Origin: Bacteroidales bacterium 52_46
Lineage (GTDB): Bacteria; Bacteroidota; Bacteroidia; Bacteroidales; Muribaculaceae
Assembly (NCBI GenBank): GCA_001915385.1
Contig: MNQK01000034.1
Coordinates: forward strand, 124,001 to 188,000
Length of the DNA stretch: 64,000 bases
Reading direction: 5' to 3'
Shown piece by piece: positions 40,664 through 48,698 of the stretch; position 1 is the stretch's first letter; each line of letters starts with the position of its first letter. The notes under the pieces are model-generated. The model was given only the letters and a program-made list of their open reading frames with translations. It did not search any database and was not told where the DNA came from. The position numbers were made by a program, and so were the translations under genes.

Positions 40664-41353
40664 TTAAAATAATGTTGGTGTATTCTGATAAGTTTGTAGA
40701 CGGTTCTTTGCGGCATCATAGTAATGGCGGTCCAACTCAATTCCAAGTAGTGGGAAATTTAATGCTTCGCAAGCAATTGCAATACTCCCGGAGCCAAGAT
40801 GTGTGTCAAGGATTTTCCATCCCGGCTGTGCAAATTTTGTAAGTAGCCATGCATAGAGAGCCACCGGCTTTTGCGTGGGATGTATGCGCTTTTCGTTGAG
40901 AGCTTTATTACCTTGCATAGTGCGACCATCCGCAATACTTTTACCCTGCAGCATACCGTTCCACATGAACGGGAACAGTCGTACAGACTCTATAAGATTT
41001 GTGGCGGCTATTTCGCAATCAGAAAATGACGAGGCGCCGTTACATTTATCCCAGACAATGCGGCCATGTGCAAAAACGTAATCGAAATAATTACATCCCC
41101 ACACGATATAATTTCTTGCGACGCGGCGCAGTTCGTCAAAATATTCGGAAGACGGAACTTGCCATTTTTCGGATTTTGCATATATTCTCGAGACTCCAAT
41201 TGAAGAAACCTTATTGCCATAAAACTGTCGACGTTCCGGACCACTGAAATATGGAGGGTCGACAATCGCCAAATCGAAACTCTTATCCGGAAGCTGGCTC
41301 AAAACTTTCATACAATCCCCGAGATGTAGGGTTATGTTATTGAATGTTTCCAT
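40664..41353 (-). CDS. DNA methyltransferase (N4-cytosine/N6-adenine type)
   Basis: 229 aa. DLAIVDPPYFSGPE carries the catalytic DPPY near residue 33; the cofactor motif DTHLGSGSIAIACEAL is C-terminal, so motif order is that of the beta class. RIHPTQKPVALYAWLL is the typical segment before it. A solitary phage methylase, next to the cytosine methylase remnant. Target site not predictable. Confidence 0.9.
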   Translation of the reverse strand: METFNNITLHLGDCMKVLSQLPDKSFDLAIVDPPYFSGPERRQFYGNKVSSIGVSRIYAKSEKWQVPSSEYFDELRRVARNYIVWGCNYFDYVFAHGRIVWDKCNGASSFSDCEIAATNLIESVRLFPFMWNGMLQGKSIADGRTMQGNKALNEKRIHPTQKPVALYAWLLTKFAQPGWKILDTHLGSGSIAIACEALNFPLLGIELDRHYYDAAKNRLQTYQNTPTLF

Positions 41354-41723
41354 TGTTCTTTCTTTTGATTATCAGTTCTACTTCGATTGGGTCTGATTCC
41401 CATGTGAGGTCGGGGAATAACTTGCTATCAAGTGGCAGGAATGATGCGAAATCACTTTCCCATACATCTTGTTTAGCATCCATTTGGTATCCGCTCCATG
41501 TCCGATACGGTTCTCCTGCGTGAAGAAGCAACGCATTATCTCTCTTATCTCTCGCTACCCATCCTCTAATTACGGTTTCATCCACGTCCTTCTCCTGCTT
41601 GCCTAAAGCGTAGGCGCGGTCGAAAGCGTAGGAGAACGCGGATTTTGAATATTCTTCATCATTGAATGCCAAATATTCTTCCCAGCACTTTTTCTTCTTC
41701 TGTTCGTAGTCTTGGTTATTCAT
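41337..41723 (-). CDS. Hypothetical protein, 128 aa
   Basis: ATG at 41721-41723 (MNNQDYEQKKKKCWEEYLAF). An acidic helical N-terminus, then a WVARDKRDNALLLHAGEPYR beta region. Such proteins are common in Bacteroidales phage early regions; function unknown. Confidence 0.6.
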   Translation of the reverse strand: MNNQDYEQKKKKCWEEYLAFNDEEYSKSAFSYAFDRAYALGKQEKDVDETVIRGWVARDKRDNALLLHAGEPYRTWSGYQMDAKQDVWESDFASFLPLDSKLFPDLTWESDPIEVELIIKRKNNGNIQ

Positions 41724-42042
41724 AATCCTTATCCGTTTTGCGTTCATAAATGAGATCGTAGGCAACCACTCCGATAGCCGCGTCAACTCCCGTAACCATA
41801 TCGCGGTTGTTCTGACGCTCGGCTATATCCTCAAGGACATCACGCAAAGCGATACGGCAACGCTCCAAATCCTCGTGTAAACTGTCGGCGGATTTCTTGT
41901 TGAACTTTATTCGTTCCGCGTCGAAGCCCTCTTTCTCCATATTGAAGATAAGGTTGCGATAGTCGGCTTCCGCATCAGCTATCATCTGAGCTGAACGGCG
42001 GATTTCATTGAGAGTGAGGTTGATTAGTTCTATTGATTTCAT
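41716..42042 (-). CDS. Hypothetical helical protein, 108 aa
   Basis: MKSIELINLTLNEIRRSAQM; nearly all alpha-helical and charged, probably coiled coil (KSADSLHEDLERCRIALRDV). ATGA-coupled to the preceding zinc miniprotein. Function unknown. Confidence 0.6.
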   Translation of the reverse strand: MKSIELINLTLNEIRRSAQMIADAEADYRNLIFNMEKEGFDAERIKFNKKSADSLHEDLERCRIALRDVLEDIAERQNNRDMVTGVDAAIGVVAYDLIYERKTDKDYE

Positions 42043-42200
42043 ATTCCTCTCATTGTTTCTTGATAAAACTTTTCTTCTTCAATGCAGTCAATGCATTTCT
42101 CGCCGTCCTCAGTGGTGACGATTTCGTCTGACTCTTCTCCGCACCATTCGCATTTGCCGTAGTGCAGGTCGGCAGGGGTGTAGATTGTTTCGGTTATCAT
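42039..42200 (-). CDS. Zinc-knuckle miniprotein, 53 aa
   Basis: MITETIYTPADLHYGKCEWC ... CIDCIEEEKFY: two CxxC pairs and an acidic end. Start and stop both overlap neighbouring genes by 4 bp, good evidence for translation. Function unknown. Confidence 0.6.
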   Translation of the reverse strand: MITETIYTPADLHYGKCEWCGEESDEIVTTEDGEKCIDCIEEEKFYQETMRGI

Positions 42201-42403
42201 AATTCGTCAAATTCTTTATTCAGTTCTTTGATTCGGTTGTAGACATAATCCCGTGCGACGTTACACACTCCGTCATGGACGCAGAGCGCTGTACCGAAAT
42301 AGAGATTATAGGGCGTATTCTTTTCGATTTCTCTTTGCAGAGGTCGGAGCTGGGATAATTCATTTTCTATTTCCAATGCCCGCTTGAAGTCAGCTTTTGT
42401 CAT
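42197..42403 (-). CDS. Hypothetical protein, 68 aa
   Basis: MTKADFKRALEIENELSQLR; helical N-terminus, then a Cys-containing segment (GTALCVHDGVCNVARDY). Overlaps both neighbours by 4 bp. Function unknown. Confidence 0.55.
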   Translation of the reverse strand: MTKADFKRALEIENELSQLRPLQREIEKNTPYNLYFGTALCVHDGVCNVARDYVYNRIKELNKEFDEL

Positions 42404-42708
42404 TCCTCCACCTCCTTTGCGATCTCGGGGTTATCCAATCCATCTGCGACTTGGTGGTACTGTTCACTGAAAATATCACATACAATATCGGTTAAGCCGT
42501 CTATCAGTCCATAGTCTACGCTGTCTTCATGCTCCAAGGTCAGGCGGCATAAGTCAGTGACCCTGCTTTTCTCCACAATGCAGTAGCGGCGGAGCGCGTA
42601 TTTAAGGAAGTTTTCACATATCGCGCTGACATTTTTCTTGTCAACTGGAGATAGGTCAGTAAACTCCGCATACTCGCGGGCGAGGGCGGTTATCTGGTCA
42701 TCGTTCAT
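42400..42708 (-). CDS. Hypothetical acidic protein, 102 aa
   Basis: MNDDQITALAREYAEFTDLS; acidic and helical with CRLTLEHEDSVDYGLIDGLT. ATGA-coupled. Function unknown. Confidence 0.55.
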   Translation of the reverse strand: MNDDQITALAREYAEFTDLSPVDKKNVSAICENFLKYALRRYCIVEKSRVTDLCRLTLEHEDSVDYGLIDGLTDIVCDIFSEQYHQVADGLDNPEIAKEVEE

Positions 42709-42866
42709 AATACATCCTCCACGGTTACAGACTCAATCTTTTCATGTCGAGGGTCGCTACCTTTTACAAGGTCACGCCTTATCCTTTCGGCAACTCTCTC
42801 ATTGCTCACCGTGCAACCATTGTCATAATCGTATGATATGATTACCGTTACTTTCTTCTGTTTCAT
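42705..42866 (-). CDS. Small protein, 53 aa
   Basis: MKQKKVTVIISYDYDNGCTV then a basic helix (ERVAERIRRDLVKG). Its stop overlaps the next start. A beta-alpha miniprotein of unknown function. Confidence 0.55.
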   Translation of the reverse strand: MKQKKVTVIISYDYDNGCTVSNERVAERIRRDLVKGSDPRHEKIESVTVEDVL

Positions 42867-42897
42867 ACTCTTTCTCATAAAATATTTCGTTGTTTGG

Positions 42898-43191
42898 TTA
42901 CTCGTTATACTTATCTTCGATTGCTTGTATCAGCTCGTCGGCTGTCATGTCGATTGTGTCGTGCCAACCCTGTATCTCTCGGAGGATGGGTCGTAGGGTT
43001 TCGAGGGTGAAGAAGTCCGGAGTATCATCGTACTTTTCGTAGTCATAATTACGAGGGTCGCATATAGCATCCAAAACTTCCTTTGGGATTTGTGAAGCTG
43101 TATCATATCCCTGTTCAATGCCATAGTTGACCGCCATGCGGGTTTCCTGTTCCGTCATTCTACGACCATTGTGGATTGCGAGGCCGCCCAT
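42898..43191 (-). CDS. Hypothetical acidic protein, 97 aa
   Basis: MGGLAIHNGRRMTEQETRMA; acidic, with DADDTP-like loops and a helical end. A 14-codon ORF (43195-43239, MDINLKGFKENCCD) precedes it and may be a leader. Function unknown. Confidence 0.55.
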   Translation of the reverse strand: MGGLAIHNGRRMTEQETRMAVNYGIEQGYDTASQIPKEVLDAICDPRNYDYEKYDDTPDFFTLETLRPILREIQGWHDTIDMTADELIQAIEDKYNE

Positions 43192-43241
43192 TAATTAGTC
43201 GCAGCAATTCTCTTTGAATCCTTTGAGATTTATATCCATGG

Positions 43242-43706
43242 TTATTCGTTTTTTGTTATGACTTTTTCGCTCTCCTTTCCGACAAGCAATCCGAGTATTT
43301 CGGCAATGCCGTCGGACAATGCTTCCTCGTAGGTGTCAAAAAGTGGAGTATGGTTGATATGCCAAATTCCCCATCGCGTTGCCGACTCGTCATAGTTAGG
43401 CAAGTAGACAACATGTTCATGGCTGTATTTGCCGCCGTCGTGTGCGATGACGTTGATGGCAATGCCCTTTTTCTCTCTCAGCCACTTGTGGGCTTGCCAT
43501 GAAGTCGGAGCGGAGCATATCGGCTTCGCAAAGGGACAACCATCTTGCTGTCCGTTGTAGTTCCTCGGGGTACGAGGGTCGCCCGTGAGCCATACTGCGC
43601 CGTCGGGTGCATCCTCATGGGTATAGTAGTGGTCGCACGGCTCATCGAATCCGCACGCGTTGAGCTTCTTTGCAAGCTCGTAATCACAGTAATCAGTTGT
43701 TTCCAT
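43242..43706 (-). CDS. Hypothetical protein, 154 aa
   Basis: METTDYCDYELAKKLNACGF; His-, Trp- and Cys-rich (GFDEPCDHYYTHEDAPDG, TSWQAHKWLREKKGIAINVI). The layout resembles small phage proteins of the YopX-associated regions of Bacteroidales. Overlaps the upstream gene by 14 bp. Function unknown. Confidence 0.6.
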   Translation of the reverse strand: METTDYCDYELAKKLNACGFDEPCDHYYTHEDAPDGAVWLTGDPRTPRNYNGQQDGCPFAKPICSAPTSWQAHKWLREKKGIAINVIAHDGGKYSHEHVVYLPNYDESATRWGIWHINHTPLFDTYEEALSDGIAEILGLLVGKESEKVITKNE

Positions 43707-43977
43707 TCTCGTTGTCTTTTAGATAGTCCTCGTCGGTGGTTATCTCGCTTAACAGCATGCGTCCGACTCTGCACACGAGGCGCCCCCTGTCCGCATCGTA
43801 TCTCCAATCTACATTGAGGAAAACCGTATCAGTTCTCATCGCCTTTTTGGTCTCGCGTATAAACCAATCGCGGTAGGCCTCCGTGGTATGAAGTTCCGGC
43901 CATTCAAGATGCCGTTCCTTTTCAAGGTATTCAATCAGCCGGTCGAAAGCCTTGGGCGTCGTGAGTCGTATCAGCAT
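43693..43977 (-). CDS. Hypothetical protein, 94 aa
   Basis: MLIRLTTPKAFDRLIEYLEK; alpha/beta, Trp- and Arg-rich (VFLNVDWRYDADRGRLVCRV). Function unknown. Confidence 0.55.
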   Translation of the reverse strand: MLIRLTTPKAFDRLIEYLEKERHLEWPELHTTEAYRDWFIRETKKAMRTDTVFLNVDWRYDADRGRLVCRVGRMLLSEITTDEDYLKDNENGNN

Positions 43978-43991
43978 TTTTAATCCTCCTT

Positions 43992-44408
43992 TCAGCGTTC
44001 GGGATTATCGTGTATATTGCCTGTCACCTCGATTTGCATACGGTTCTGTATGAGTTTGTGATTCCATGGCGCATCGGGATAGTCTTTGATTTTGATACGC
44101 AGTCCGCAAAGAGACCAAATTATCATGGCTTGCTCCATTTTGGGCGTCTTGCATTTTTTCTTACCCCGGTAATTTGAGTAGAGATTTACTGTGTCGTCCT
44201 CATAAATTTCTTTGCCGTTGCAGTCGAGTAAACCAGTGAACTGACCGATTGTGTCGGGGTCGACATCTGCAAACCAATCGGTTTCATCTCCATCGTTGTC
44301 GACGGTGTCCCATGATATTGTCGACCTGTTGTCTGTCAAGTCAAGAGAGCCATAAACCCACTCGCCATTGTCGAGGCGTTTACCTCTGAATTTAATCTTC
44401 CTGTTCAT
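43992..44408 (-). CDS. YopX family protein
   Basis: 138 aa. MNRKIKFRGKRLDNGEWVYG, TIGQFTGLLDCNGKEIYEDD and VTGNIHDNPE are the start, centre and end signatures of the YopX family (PF09643) of phage early regions. Its biochemical role is not known. Confidence 0.92.
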   Translation of the reverse strand: MNRKIKFRGKRLDNGEWVYGSLDLTDNRSTISWDTVDNDGDETDWFADVDPDTIGQFTGLLDCNGKEIYEDDTVNLYSNYRGKKKCKTPKMEQAMIIWSLCGLRIKIKDYPDAPWNHKLIQNRMQIEVTGNIHDNPER

Positions 44409-44413
44409 GTTGA

Positions 44414-44890
44414 TTATTTTATTTCGTTAAACTTATACCCATTCGCATGAAGCAGCTCTATGGCGAGCACTACCGCCTCTATGGGGTTCTCTGATTGTGG
44501 TATATACCCCATGAAACCGTCCCAATCGTAGTCGACGGCCCATGTCTTACCACAGAAACTCAACTTGACATCTCCATCAAGCACGCTTGGCGTATCCATT
44601 TCGACTGCCTCTATTTCATCGTATTCGTCTATAAATGGCGGATACCATTTCGTCGTTGGTAAGCTGTCGAGGTGTTTCGGTAATATGTCGAACAGACGGC
44701 CGAGACTCCACGCAGGGGTCGGATTAAGTGATGCAACCTCGTAGGCAGATTCATCCATAACGCCCAGTTGCTCGTATTTTTCTCCGTCTGACTCAAAGTG
44801 AGACCATACCATATCAGCCGTATCTATTGGCACTCCGCATGCAATTAGGCGGTCGGACTGCTCTTTTGTTGTTGATATTGTAGTTGTCAT
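44414..44890 (-). CDS. Hypothetical protein, 158 aa
   Basis: MTTTISTTKEQSDRLIACGV; contains YEVASLNPTPAWSLGRLFDI and NPIEAVVLAIELLHANGYKF, features of a widespread Bacteroidales phage protein family without known function. Coupled to the repeat protein by ATGA overlap. Confidence 0.65.
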   Translation of the reverse strand: MTTTISTTKEQSDRLIACGVPIDTADMVWSHFESDGEKYEQLGVMDESAYEVASLNPTPAWSLGRLFDILPKHLDSLPTTKWYPPFIDEYDEIEAVEMDTPSVLDGDVKLSFCGKTWAVDYDWDGFMGYIPQSENPIEAVVLAIELLHANGYKFNEIK

Positions 44891-45564
44891 TGTTTCTCAA
44901 ATTTAATATCATCAGAAGCGTAGTATACGATATTGCTTGACCTTACTCGATAAATGGCATTGTCTGAGAGTTTGCATTCAATGGTCGAATATGAGGTACA
45001 ATAGGCGTTGTCCCATGCTTCCACCGTAGCGCTGTCGTATGCTTTCACCGTAGCGCTGCCGTATGCTTTCACCGTAGCGCTGCCCCATGCTTCCACCGTA
45101 GCGCTGCCCCATGCTTCCACCGTAGCGCTGCCCCATGCTTCCACCGTAGCGCTGCCCCAGCTGCCCCATGCTTCCACCGTAGCTCTGTCGTATGCTTTCA
45201 CCGTAGCGCTGCCCCATGCTTCCACCGTAGCGCTGTCGTATGCTTTCACCGTAGCGCTGCCGTATGCTTCCACCGTAGCGCTGCCGTATGCTTTCACCGT
45301 AGCGCTGTCACATAGCATAAAACCACGCTCCACGGATACATTGACGTAGATTTCATGTTCGGCAAATTCGATTTTATACTGCTCCAGTAGGTCGACGGTG
45401 AGAACTTTATTGTTACACGCCCACCAGAAATTATCTTTTATCACAGTGCACAACTGAGCCATGTTTTCAGACTTGTAAGCACGTGAAAATTGTTCGGTAC
45501 ATGCATGAGCTTCTTTGGCTCTACGCAAGATTTCGGATTTGATGGTTTCAAAATTTGTATTCAT
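44887..45564 (-). CDS. Tandem-repeat protein with SATVEAWG/SATVKAYD octapeptides
   Basis: 225 aa. Residues 1-85 are a charged N-terminal domain. Residues about 87-190 are octapeptide repeats S-A-T-V-(E/K)-A-(Y/W)-(G/D), expected to form a short beta-solenoid. A final cap follows (NAIYRVRSSNIVYYASDDIK). One repeat is interrupted by a three-residue duplication (GSWGSA). Related repeat proteins occur in many phages; function unknown. The DNA repeats (24 bp) invite copy-number change. Confidence 0.75.
   Translation of the reverse strand: MNTNFETIKSEILRRAKEAHACTEQFSRAYKSENMAQLCTVIKDNFWWACNNKVLTVDLLEQYKIEFAEHEIYVNVSVERGFMLCDSATVKAYGSATVEAYGSATVKAYDSATVEAWGSATVKAYDRATVEAWGSWGSATVEAWGSATVEAWGSATVEAWGSATVKAYGSATVKAYDSATVEAWDNAYCTSYSTIECKLSDNAIYRVRSSNIVYYASDDIKFEKQ
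45005..45311. repeat. About twelve 24-bp tandem repeats
   Basis: Units of the form ACCGTAGCGCTGCCCCATGC plus 4 bp, differing mainly at positions that swap Trp/Tyr, Glu/Lys and Gly/Asp. They encode the octapeptide array of the protein above. Near 45157-45166 a partial duplication adds 9 bp. Confidence 0.85.
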
Positions 45565-45630
45565 ATTGATTTTTTTACTTGGTTTATAATTCTGTTAATT
45601 ACAGCCTCATTGAGCATATTTGAAAGTTTG

Positions 45631-46017
45631 TTATTGCGGCTCGGTCGTCGGTCTGATAAATACCTTGTAGGCATTGACGAGCGAAAGGGCGAATATGCTT
45701 AGTGTTACTATGTAATTTATTGTGGCCGTATAAATGCCGAACTCATAGATGTGTTCGTCGACAAACGCGGCCACTTGTGGCAGTAAAGGAAGCATACACT
45801 GTAACCTATGCCATATACACAACTTGACGCAATACGACAGCCGGATTAACAACAGCACCACAATGGCTGACATGTAAACCACTTCGTCTATCACCGTCAA
45901 TGCCGTTTCGCTCAGCGCTGGAGCTATGAGCCAATACAATAGTATTCCAAAAGTATATATGAATGGAAACACCTTTACTGTCGCAGTCACCCTCCTGAGA
46001 ATATCAATTACTCCCAT
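45631..46017 (-). CDS. Multi-pass membrane protein, paralogue of the protein at 53006
   Basis: 128 aa, four hydrophobic segments. LRRVTATVKVFPFIYTFGIL, CVKLCIWHRLQCMLPLLPQV and VNAYKVFI match LRKVTRTVKIFPFVYTALLL, AIRLCRWHRAQCLLMLLPMA and INCYLVFI of the 53006 protein. Function unknown; both flank the lysogeny region. Confidence 0.7.
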   Translation of the reverse strand: MGVIDILRRVTATVKVFPFIYTFGILLYWLIAPALSETALTVIDEVVYMSAIVVLLLIRLSYCVKLCIWHRLQCMLPLLPQVAAFVDEHIYEFGIYTATINYIVTLSIFALSLVNAYKVFIRPTTEPQ

Positions 46018-46018
46018 G

Positions 46019-46141
46019 TCAGAATCCTTTCCTGCGTTGCTGTCCCTTTGAATTGAATCGGATATGGGCGATTGTCCTGACTTTCGTTTTAGCCAACGGC
46101 TTGCTTTTCGGTTGGCTTTTTGTCTGAATTTTCTTTGCCAT
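46019..46141 (-). CDS. Basic peptide, 40 aa
   Basis: MAKKIQTKSQPKSKPLAKTK then VRTIAHIRFNSKGQQRRKGF. Lys/Arg-rich, probably nucleic-acid binding. Ends one base before the next ATG and overlaps the upstream gene by 53 bp in another frame. Confidence 0.5.
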   Translation of the reverse strand: MAKKIQTKSQPKSKPLAKTKVRTIAHIRFNSKGQQRRKGF

Positions 46142-46346
46142 TGTCGTATTCTTTGTTATTGTCTATAATTTCTTGGTTGAATTGTGGCCTGTCAGCCGTG
46201 CCGGATTGATAGTTTTTACCGTAATGCATAAAAAACAGCCTTGATTTCACCATAGCCATCCGGATACAACGTTCTTCGTGCTCGGTAAATCGTAGCAGAT
46301 GAGCCTGCGGCGGGGCGGCTTGTATTAAATTCCGTTTACGTCTCAT
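46089..46346 (-). CDS. Hypothetical protein, 85 aa
   Basis: Start chosen at MRRKRNLIQAAPPQAHLLRF, the ATG overlapping the stop of the upstream gene by 11 bp; the longer frame lies wholly inside that gene. Basic N-terminus, acidic-basic mixed tail (YDNGKENSDKKPTEKQAVG). Function unknown. Confidence 0.55.
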   Translation of the reverse strand: MRRKRNLIQAAPPQAHLLRFTEHEERCIRMAMVKSRLFFMHYGKNYQSGTADRPQFNQEIIDNNKEYDNGKENSDKKPTEKQAVG

Positions 46347-47040
46347 TTCTTTTCTTTCCCAATAAATAGTTGTATTTAAAAAGTTTAAATTTGTGGTCGT
46401 CATTTTTACGAGTAGTCCCAATGGTCGGAACGGATTGGATTGCCTCGTAATTTGCAAGCAATTCGGCGGCAGATTTATCCGTTTTAGCCCGCTCCTTAAG
46501 CTCGGCAAGATACGTCTTGAAATCCTTTCCCTCGGGATTATCGGATACTCGCCGCTGTGCTTCAACCTCCTCATTGTGCGATATGTCTATTGCTTGCTCG
46601 GTGCGCTCGGCATCGTATTGCTCTACCCAATTCATGAGCACGTTGTAGTCGAGACGTCCATAGACATTTTGTGTACGCAACGCGCGTTTGAGCAAAAACT
46701 TCACTTCCTCGACCTTGAGATAGCCATGACTCTCAAGTGTATCGTTCGCCGCCTCGCCTATTTGCTCTATTGTGAGATTTTTGTCGAGATTGACAAGTTT
46801 GGCAGCGTGAATAAAAGCATTGACAAGTATGGCGACGGCGGCAGGGTGTCCAAGCCGTTGCCGTATATCCCACAATGTCGGAGTATCGGCCTCAATCATT
46901 TTTCGCGGGGTCGTAGTAGGGAGCGTTGCGTAGTATTGCTCCGGCTGCTCTCTCCAGCTCTGAATAGCGGTCTGTTTGGGTGACGAAAGTGCCACGCTGT
47001 ATTGCGATTGGTTGTATTTCGTAATAGAATCGTTCTCCAT
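46336..47040 (-). CDS. DUF6633-like phage protein, 234 aa
   Basis: The core TPTLWDIRQRLGHPAAVAIL and NLTIEQIGEAANDTLESHGY, LKVEEVKFLLKRALRTQNVY, RLDYNVLMNWVEQYDAER resembles a helical family common beside replication proteins in Bacteroidales elements. A start at 46899 (MIEADTPTLWD) would give 187 aa and the usual ATG/TGA coupling. The longer start makes a 149-bp overlap with the next gene. Probably replication-associated; family name tentative. Confidence 0.65.
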   Translation of the reverse strand: MENDSITKYNQSQYSVALSSPKQTAIQSWREQPEQYYATLPTTTPRKMIEADTPTLWDIRQRLGHPAAVAILVNAFIHAAKLVNLDKNLTIEQIGEAANDTLESHGYLKVEEVKFLLKRALRTQNVYGRLDYNVLMNWVEQYDAERTEQAIDISHNEEVEAQRRVSDNPEGKDFKTYLAELKERAKTDKSAAELLANYEAIQSVPTIGTTRKNDDHKFKLFKYNYLLGKKRNET

Positions 47041-47566
47041 GTTTCTCTTTCCATCTCATTTCCCACGTCCGGCAAGCGGCACGCCAATCTTTCATTGGCT
47101 GATTCCCGACTTTCCATCCTTTGCTTTGGTAGTGTGGGACGAATTGCGCGGGATTGAAGTGATAGCCTTTCTCGGCGACGTAAGCGGCGACTTCTTCGTC
47201 GGTAGGAGGGATGAATTTTGTTAGTTTTCTACTTGCCTTTGTTGGTTGGATGCTGGTTGTTTGTTGGTTGGATGCTGGTTGCTCAATAGTGGTAATACAT
47301 TGAAAATCAAATGTGATGCTGGTTGCTTGTTGGTTGGATGTTGGTTGGATGTTGGTTGCTAACCCGTTTCTTCGCATTTTGCCGAGCATGGTGCGCAACC
47401 GCTGTCTTGATATACCAAAACACAGTTCAATTTCAGCAGCGGTAAATGTCGCCACTCCCCTTTCGTCTGTTTTGGAAAGCAAATACCATAGCAAACAACC
47501 GAAATCTTTATTTCGCCACAACTCGTCGCCAAGAGCCGACCTCGGTAACCGTATGTAATCGTTCAT
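46892..47566 (-). CDS. Replication initiator/organiser-like winged-helix protein
   Basis: 224 aa. N-terminal winged helix (FGCLLWYLLSKTDERGVATF, IELCFGISRQRLRTMLGKMR), a Gln/Thr/Asn-rich linker with repeated NQQ.TSIQPT, and a C-terminal domain (TDEEVAAYVAEKGYHFNPAQ, GWKVGNQPMKDWRAACRTWE) typical of phage replisome organisers. Would recruit a helicase to the phage origin. The direct repeats in the linker may act as origin sequence too, which is inference. Confidence 0.75.
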   Translation of the reverse strand: MNDYIRLPRSALGDELWRNKDFGCLLWYLLSKTDERGVATFTAAEIELCFGISRQRLRTMLGKMRRNGLATNIQPTSNQQATSITFDFQCITTIEQPASNQQTTSIQPTKASRKLTKFIPPTDEEVAAYVAEKGYHFNPAQFVPHYQSKGWKVGNQPMKDWRAACRTWEMRWKEKHGERFYYEIQPIAIQRGTFVTQTDRYSELERAAGAILRNAPYYDPAKND

Positions 47567-47916
47567 GGCCTCTCGTTGAGCTTATCGGCGACTTCCTCGG
47601 CGCAATTATGTTTATAAATGATGTCGTCGGGGTCGTCCGGATTGTAGTAAATGCGCTTTATGTCAATTGTTGTATCAAGCATCTTACGACATACAGCAAA
47701 ATATGAGGGTCCACAGCATCGTATCTCGATTGTGGCGTCTGCAAAAATCGAATCCTCGCATTCAGATTTGAATGCTCTCAGTTCCGCGATTAAACCATTT
47801 TGCAGCTCCATGGTTCCACAAGCCCGATTTAACGCTTTTGTCAGTTGACGATTGCGTATTACAGCAATCACTAATGCCACGAGTAAAATTGTGTGGCCAA
47901 TTAAAGTTAATGTCAT
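47563..47916 (-). CDS. Membrane-anchored protein, 117 aa
   Basis: MTLTLIGHTILLVALVIAVI is an N-terminal anchor; a soluble part follows with cysteines (IEIRCCGPSYFAVCRKMLDT). ATGA overlap with the replication gene. Function unknown. Confidence 0.6.
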   Translation of the reverse strand: MTLTLIGHTILLVALVIAVIRNRQLTKALNRACGTMELQNGLIAELRAFKSECEDSIFADATIEIRCCGPSYFAVCRKMLDTTIDIKRIYYNPDDPDDIIYKHNCAEEVADKLNERP

Positions 47917-47921
47917 TCTAT

Positions 47922-48176
47922 TTATAATTTAGTGTTTATAATTCCGAACATCGGCACGCCGTTGACCGTCTTGTGAAATTCGATTATGCCTTTGCGATAG
48001 AGCAACCGTAGTGCCTGAAGTATTTTCCCCTCAAATCCTTCCGATAATTCAGGACGCAGATAATTATACACCTCAAACAATACCGCGAAATCGGGTCGCT
48101 GGCCGTTGCCGTTCTTTATATCCTGTATCTCTTTTACTGCCTCGTAGGCAAGGCGTTCGTCGACTGACAGTTCCAT
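47922..48176 (-). CDS. Hypothetical winged-helix-like protein, 84 aa
   Basis: MELSVDERLAYEAVKEIQDI; LFEVYNYLRPELSEGFEGKI and ALRLLYRKGIIEFHKTVNGV look like a small winged helix. Possibly a regulator. Confidence 0.55.
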   Translation of the reverse strand: MELSVDERLAYEAVKEIQDIKNGNGQRPDFAVLFEVYNYLRPELSEGFEGKILQALRLLYRKGIIEFHKTVNGVPMFGIINTKL

Positions 48177-48177
48177 T

Positions 48178-48441
48178 TCACGGTTTTATTTTCAGGCGCC
48201 GTTTTACATACGACATAAGTTTCTTTTTGACGGCATCTACAAGCGTGTCATCTACCTCCAGCAGTTTTGGAAGCCCCTCCTCGCTTACCGCGAGTGTATC
48301 CACCATAGCCATAGACGCCTGACGTATCCGTGCGGTATAGATGCCGAACACCGTTTCCTGCACGCCGTGTTTACGCAATGTCGAGTCCACACCCGCCACC
48401 AAGTCGATGATTACATCAGCGAGGAGCGGTATCGCAATCAC
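48178..48441 (-). CDS. Hypothetical protein, 87 aa, GTG start
   Basis: I start it at GTG 48439-48441, which overlaps the stop of the upstream gene as GTGA; a TTG start at 48480 would overlap it by 43 bp. Reads (V)IAIPLLADVIIDLVAGVDST; helical with an Arg/Lys-rich end. Function unknown. Confidence 0.55.
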   Translation of the reverse strand: MIAIPLLADVIIDLVAGVDSTLRKHGVQETVFGIYTARIRQASMAMVDTLAVSEEGLPKLLEVDDTLVDAVKKKLMSYVKRRLKIKP

Positions 48442-48695
48442 TTCAAGCGCGTTGTCAATCGGTATTTTCCCGAGTGCCAACCGGTCAGCAGCTTGCCGTT
48501 AAGCGCCTCAATCTCGCTCTCGTTTAGTCCCGATATTTCCGAGATACGGTTTCTTACGAGAATGTGGGTATCAGTCGCGTATGCAAATCCATTGTTGAAA
48601 AAGATGCACTGCGTTTCGGGGCGGAAGTCATCTTCCGAGCAAGCCAAGTGCATCTGTACTTTCTTGTTGAAGTTGTTTTTGGTCTCGTTTGCCAT
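48438..48695 (-). CDS. Hypothetical protein, 85 aa
   Basis: MANETKNNFNKKVQMHLACS; a small alpha/beta protein with FFNNGFAYATDTHILVRNRI, resembling a sliding-clamp or DNA-polymerase-beta fragment in style (YATDTHIL), but too short to assign. Between recombination genes. Confidence 0.55.
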   Translation of the reverse strand: MANETKNNFNKKVQMHLACSEDDFRPETQCIFFNNGFAYATDTHILVRNRISEISGLNESEIEALNGKLLTGWHSGKYRLTTRLK

Positions 48696-48698
48696 AGC

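Noticed and set aside
44887..45311. Possible CRISPR array from regular 24-bp units
   Set aside because: Units are directly adjacent with no spacers and lie inside a reading frame.
45008..45349. Forward 113-aa repeat ORF opposite the octapeptide gene
   Set aside because: 24-bp repeats leave several frames open; only the reverse frame has non-repeat N- and C-terminal domains and operon coupling.
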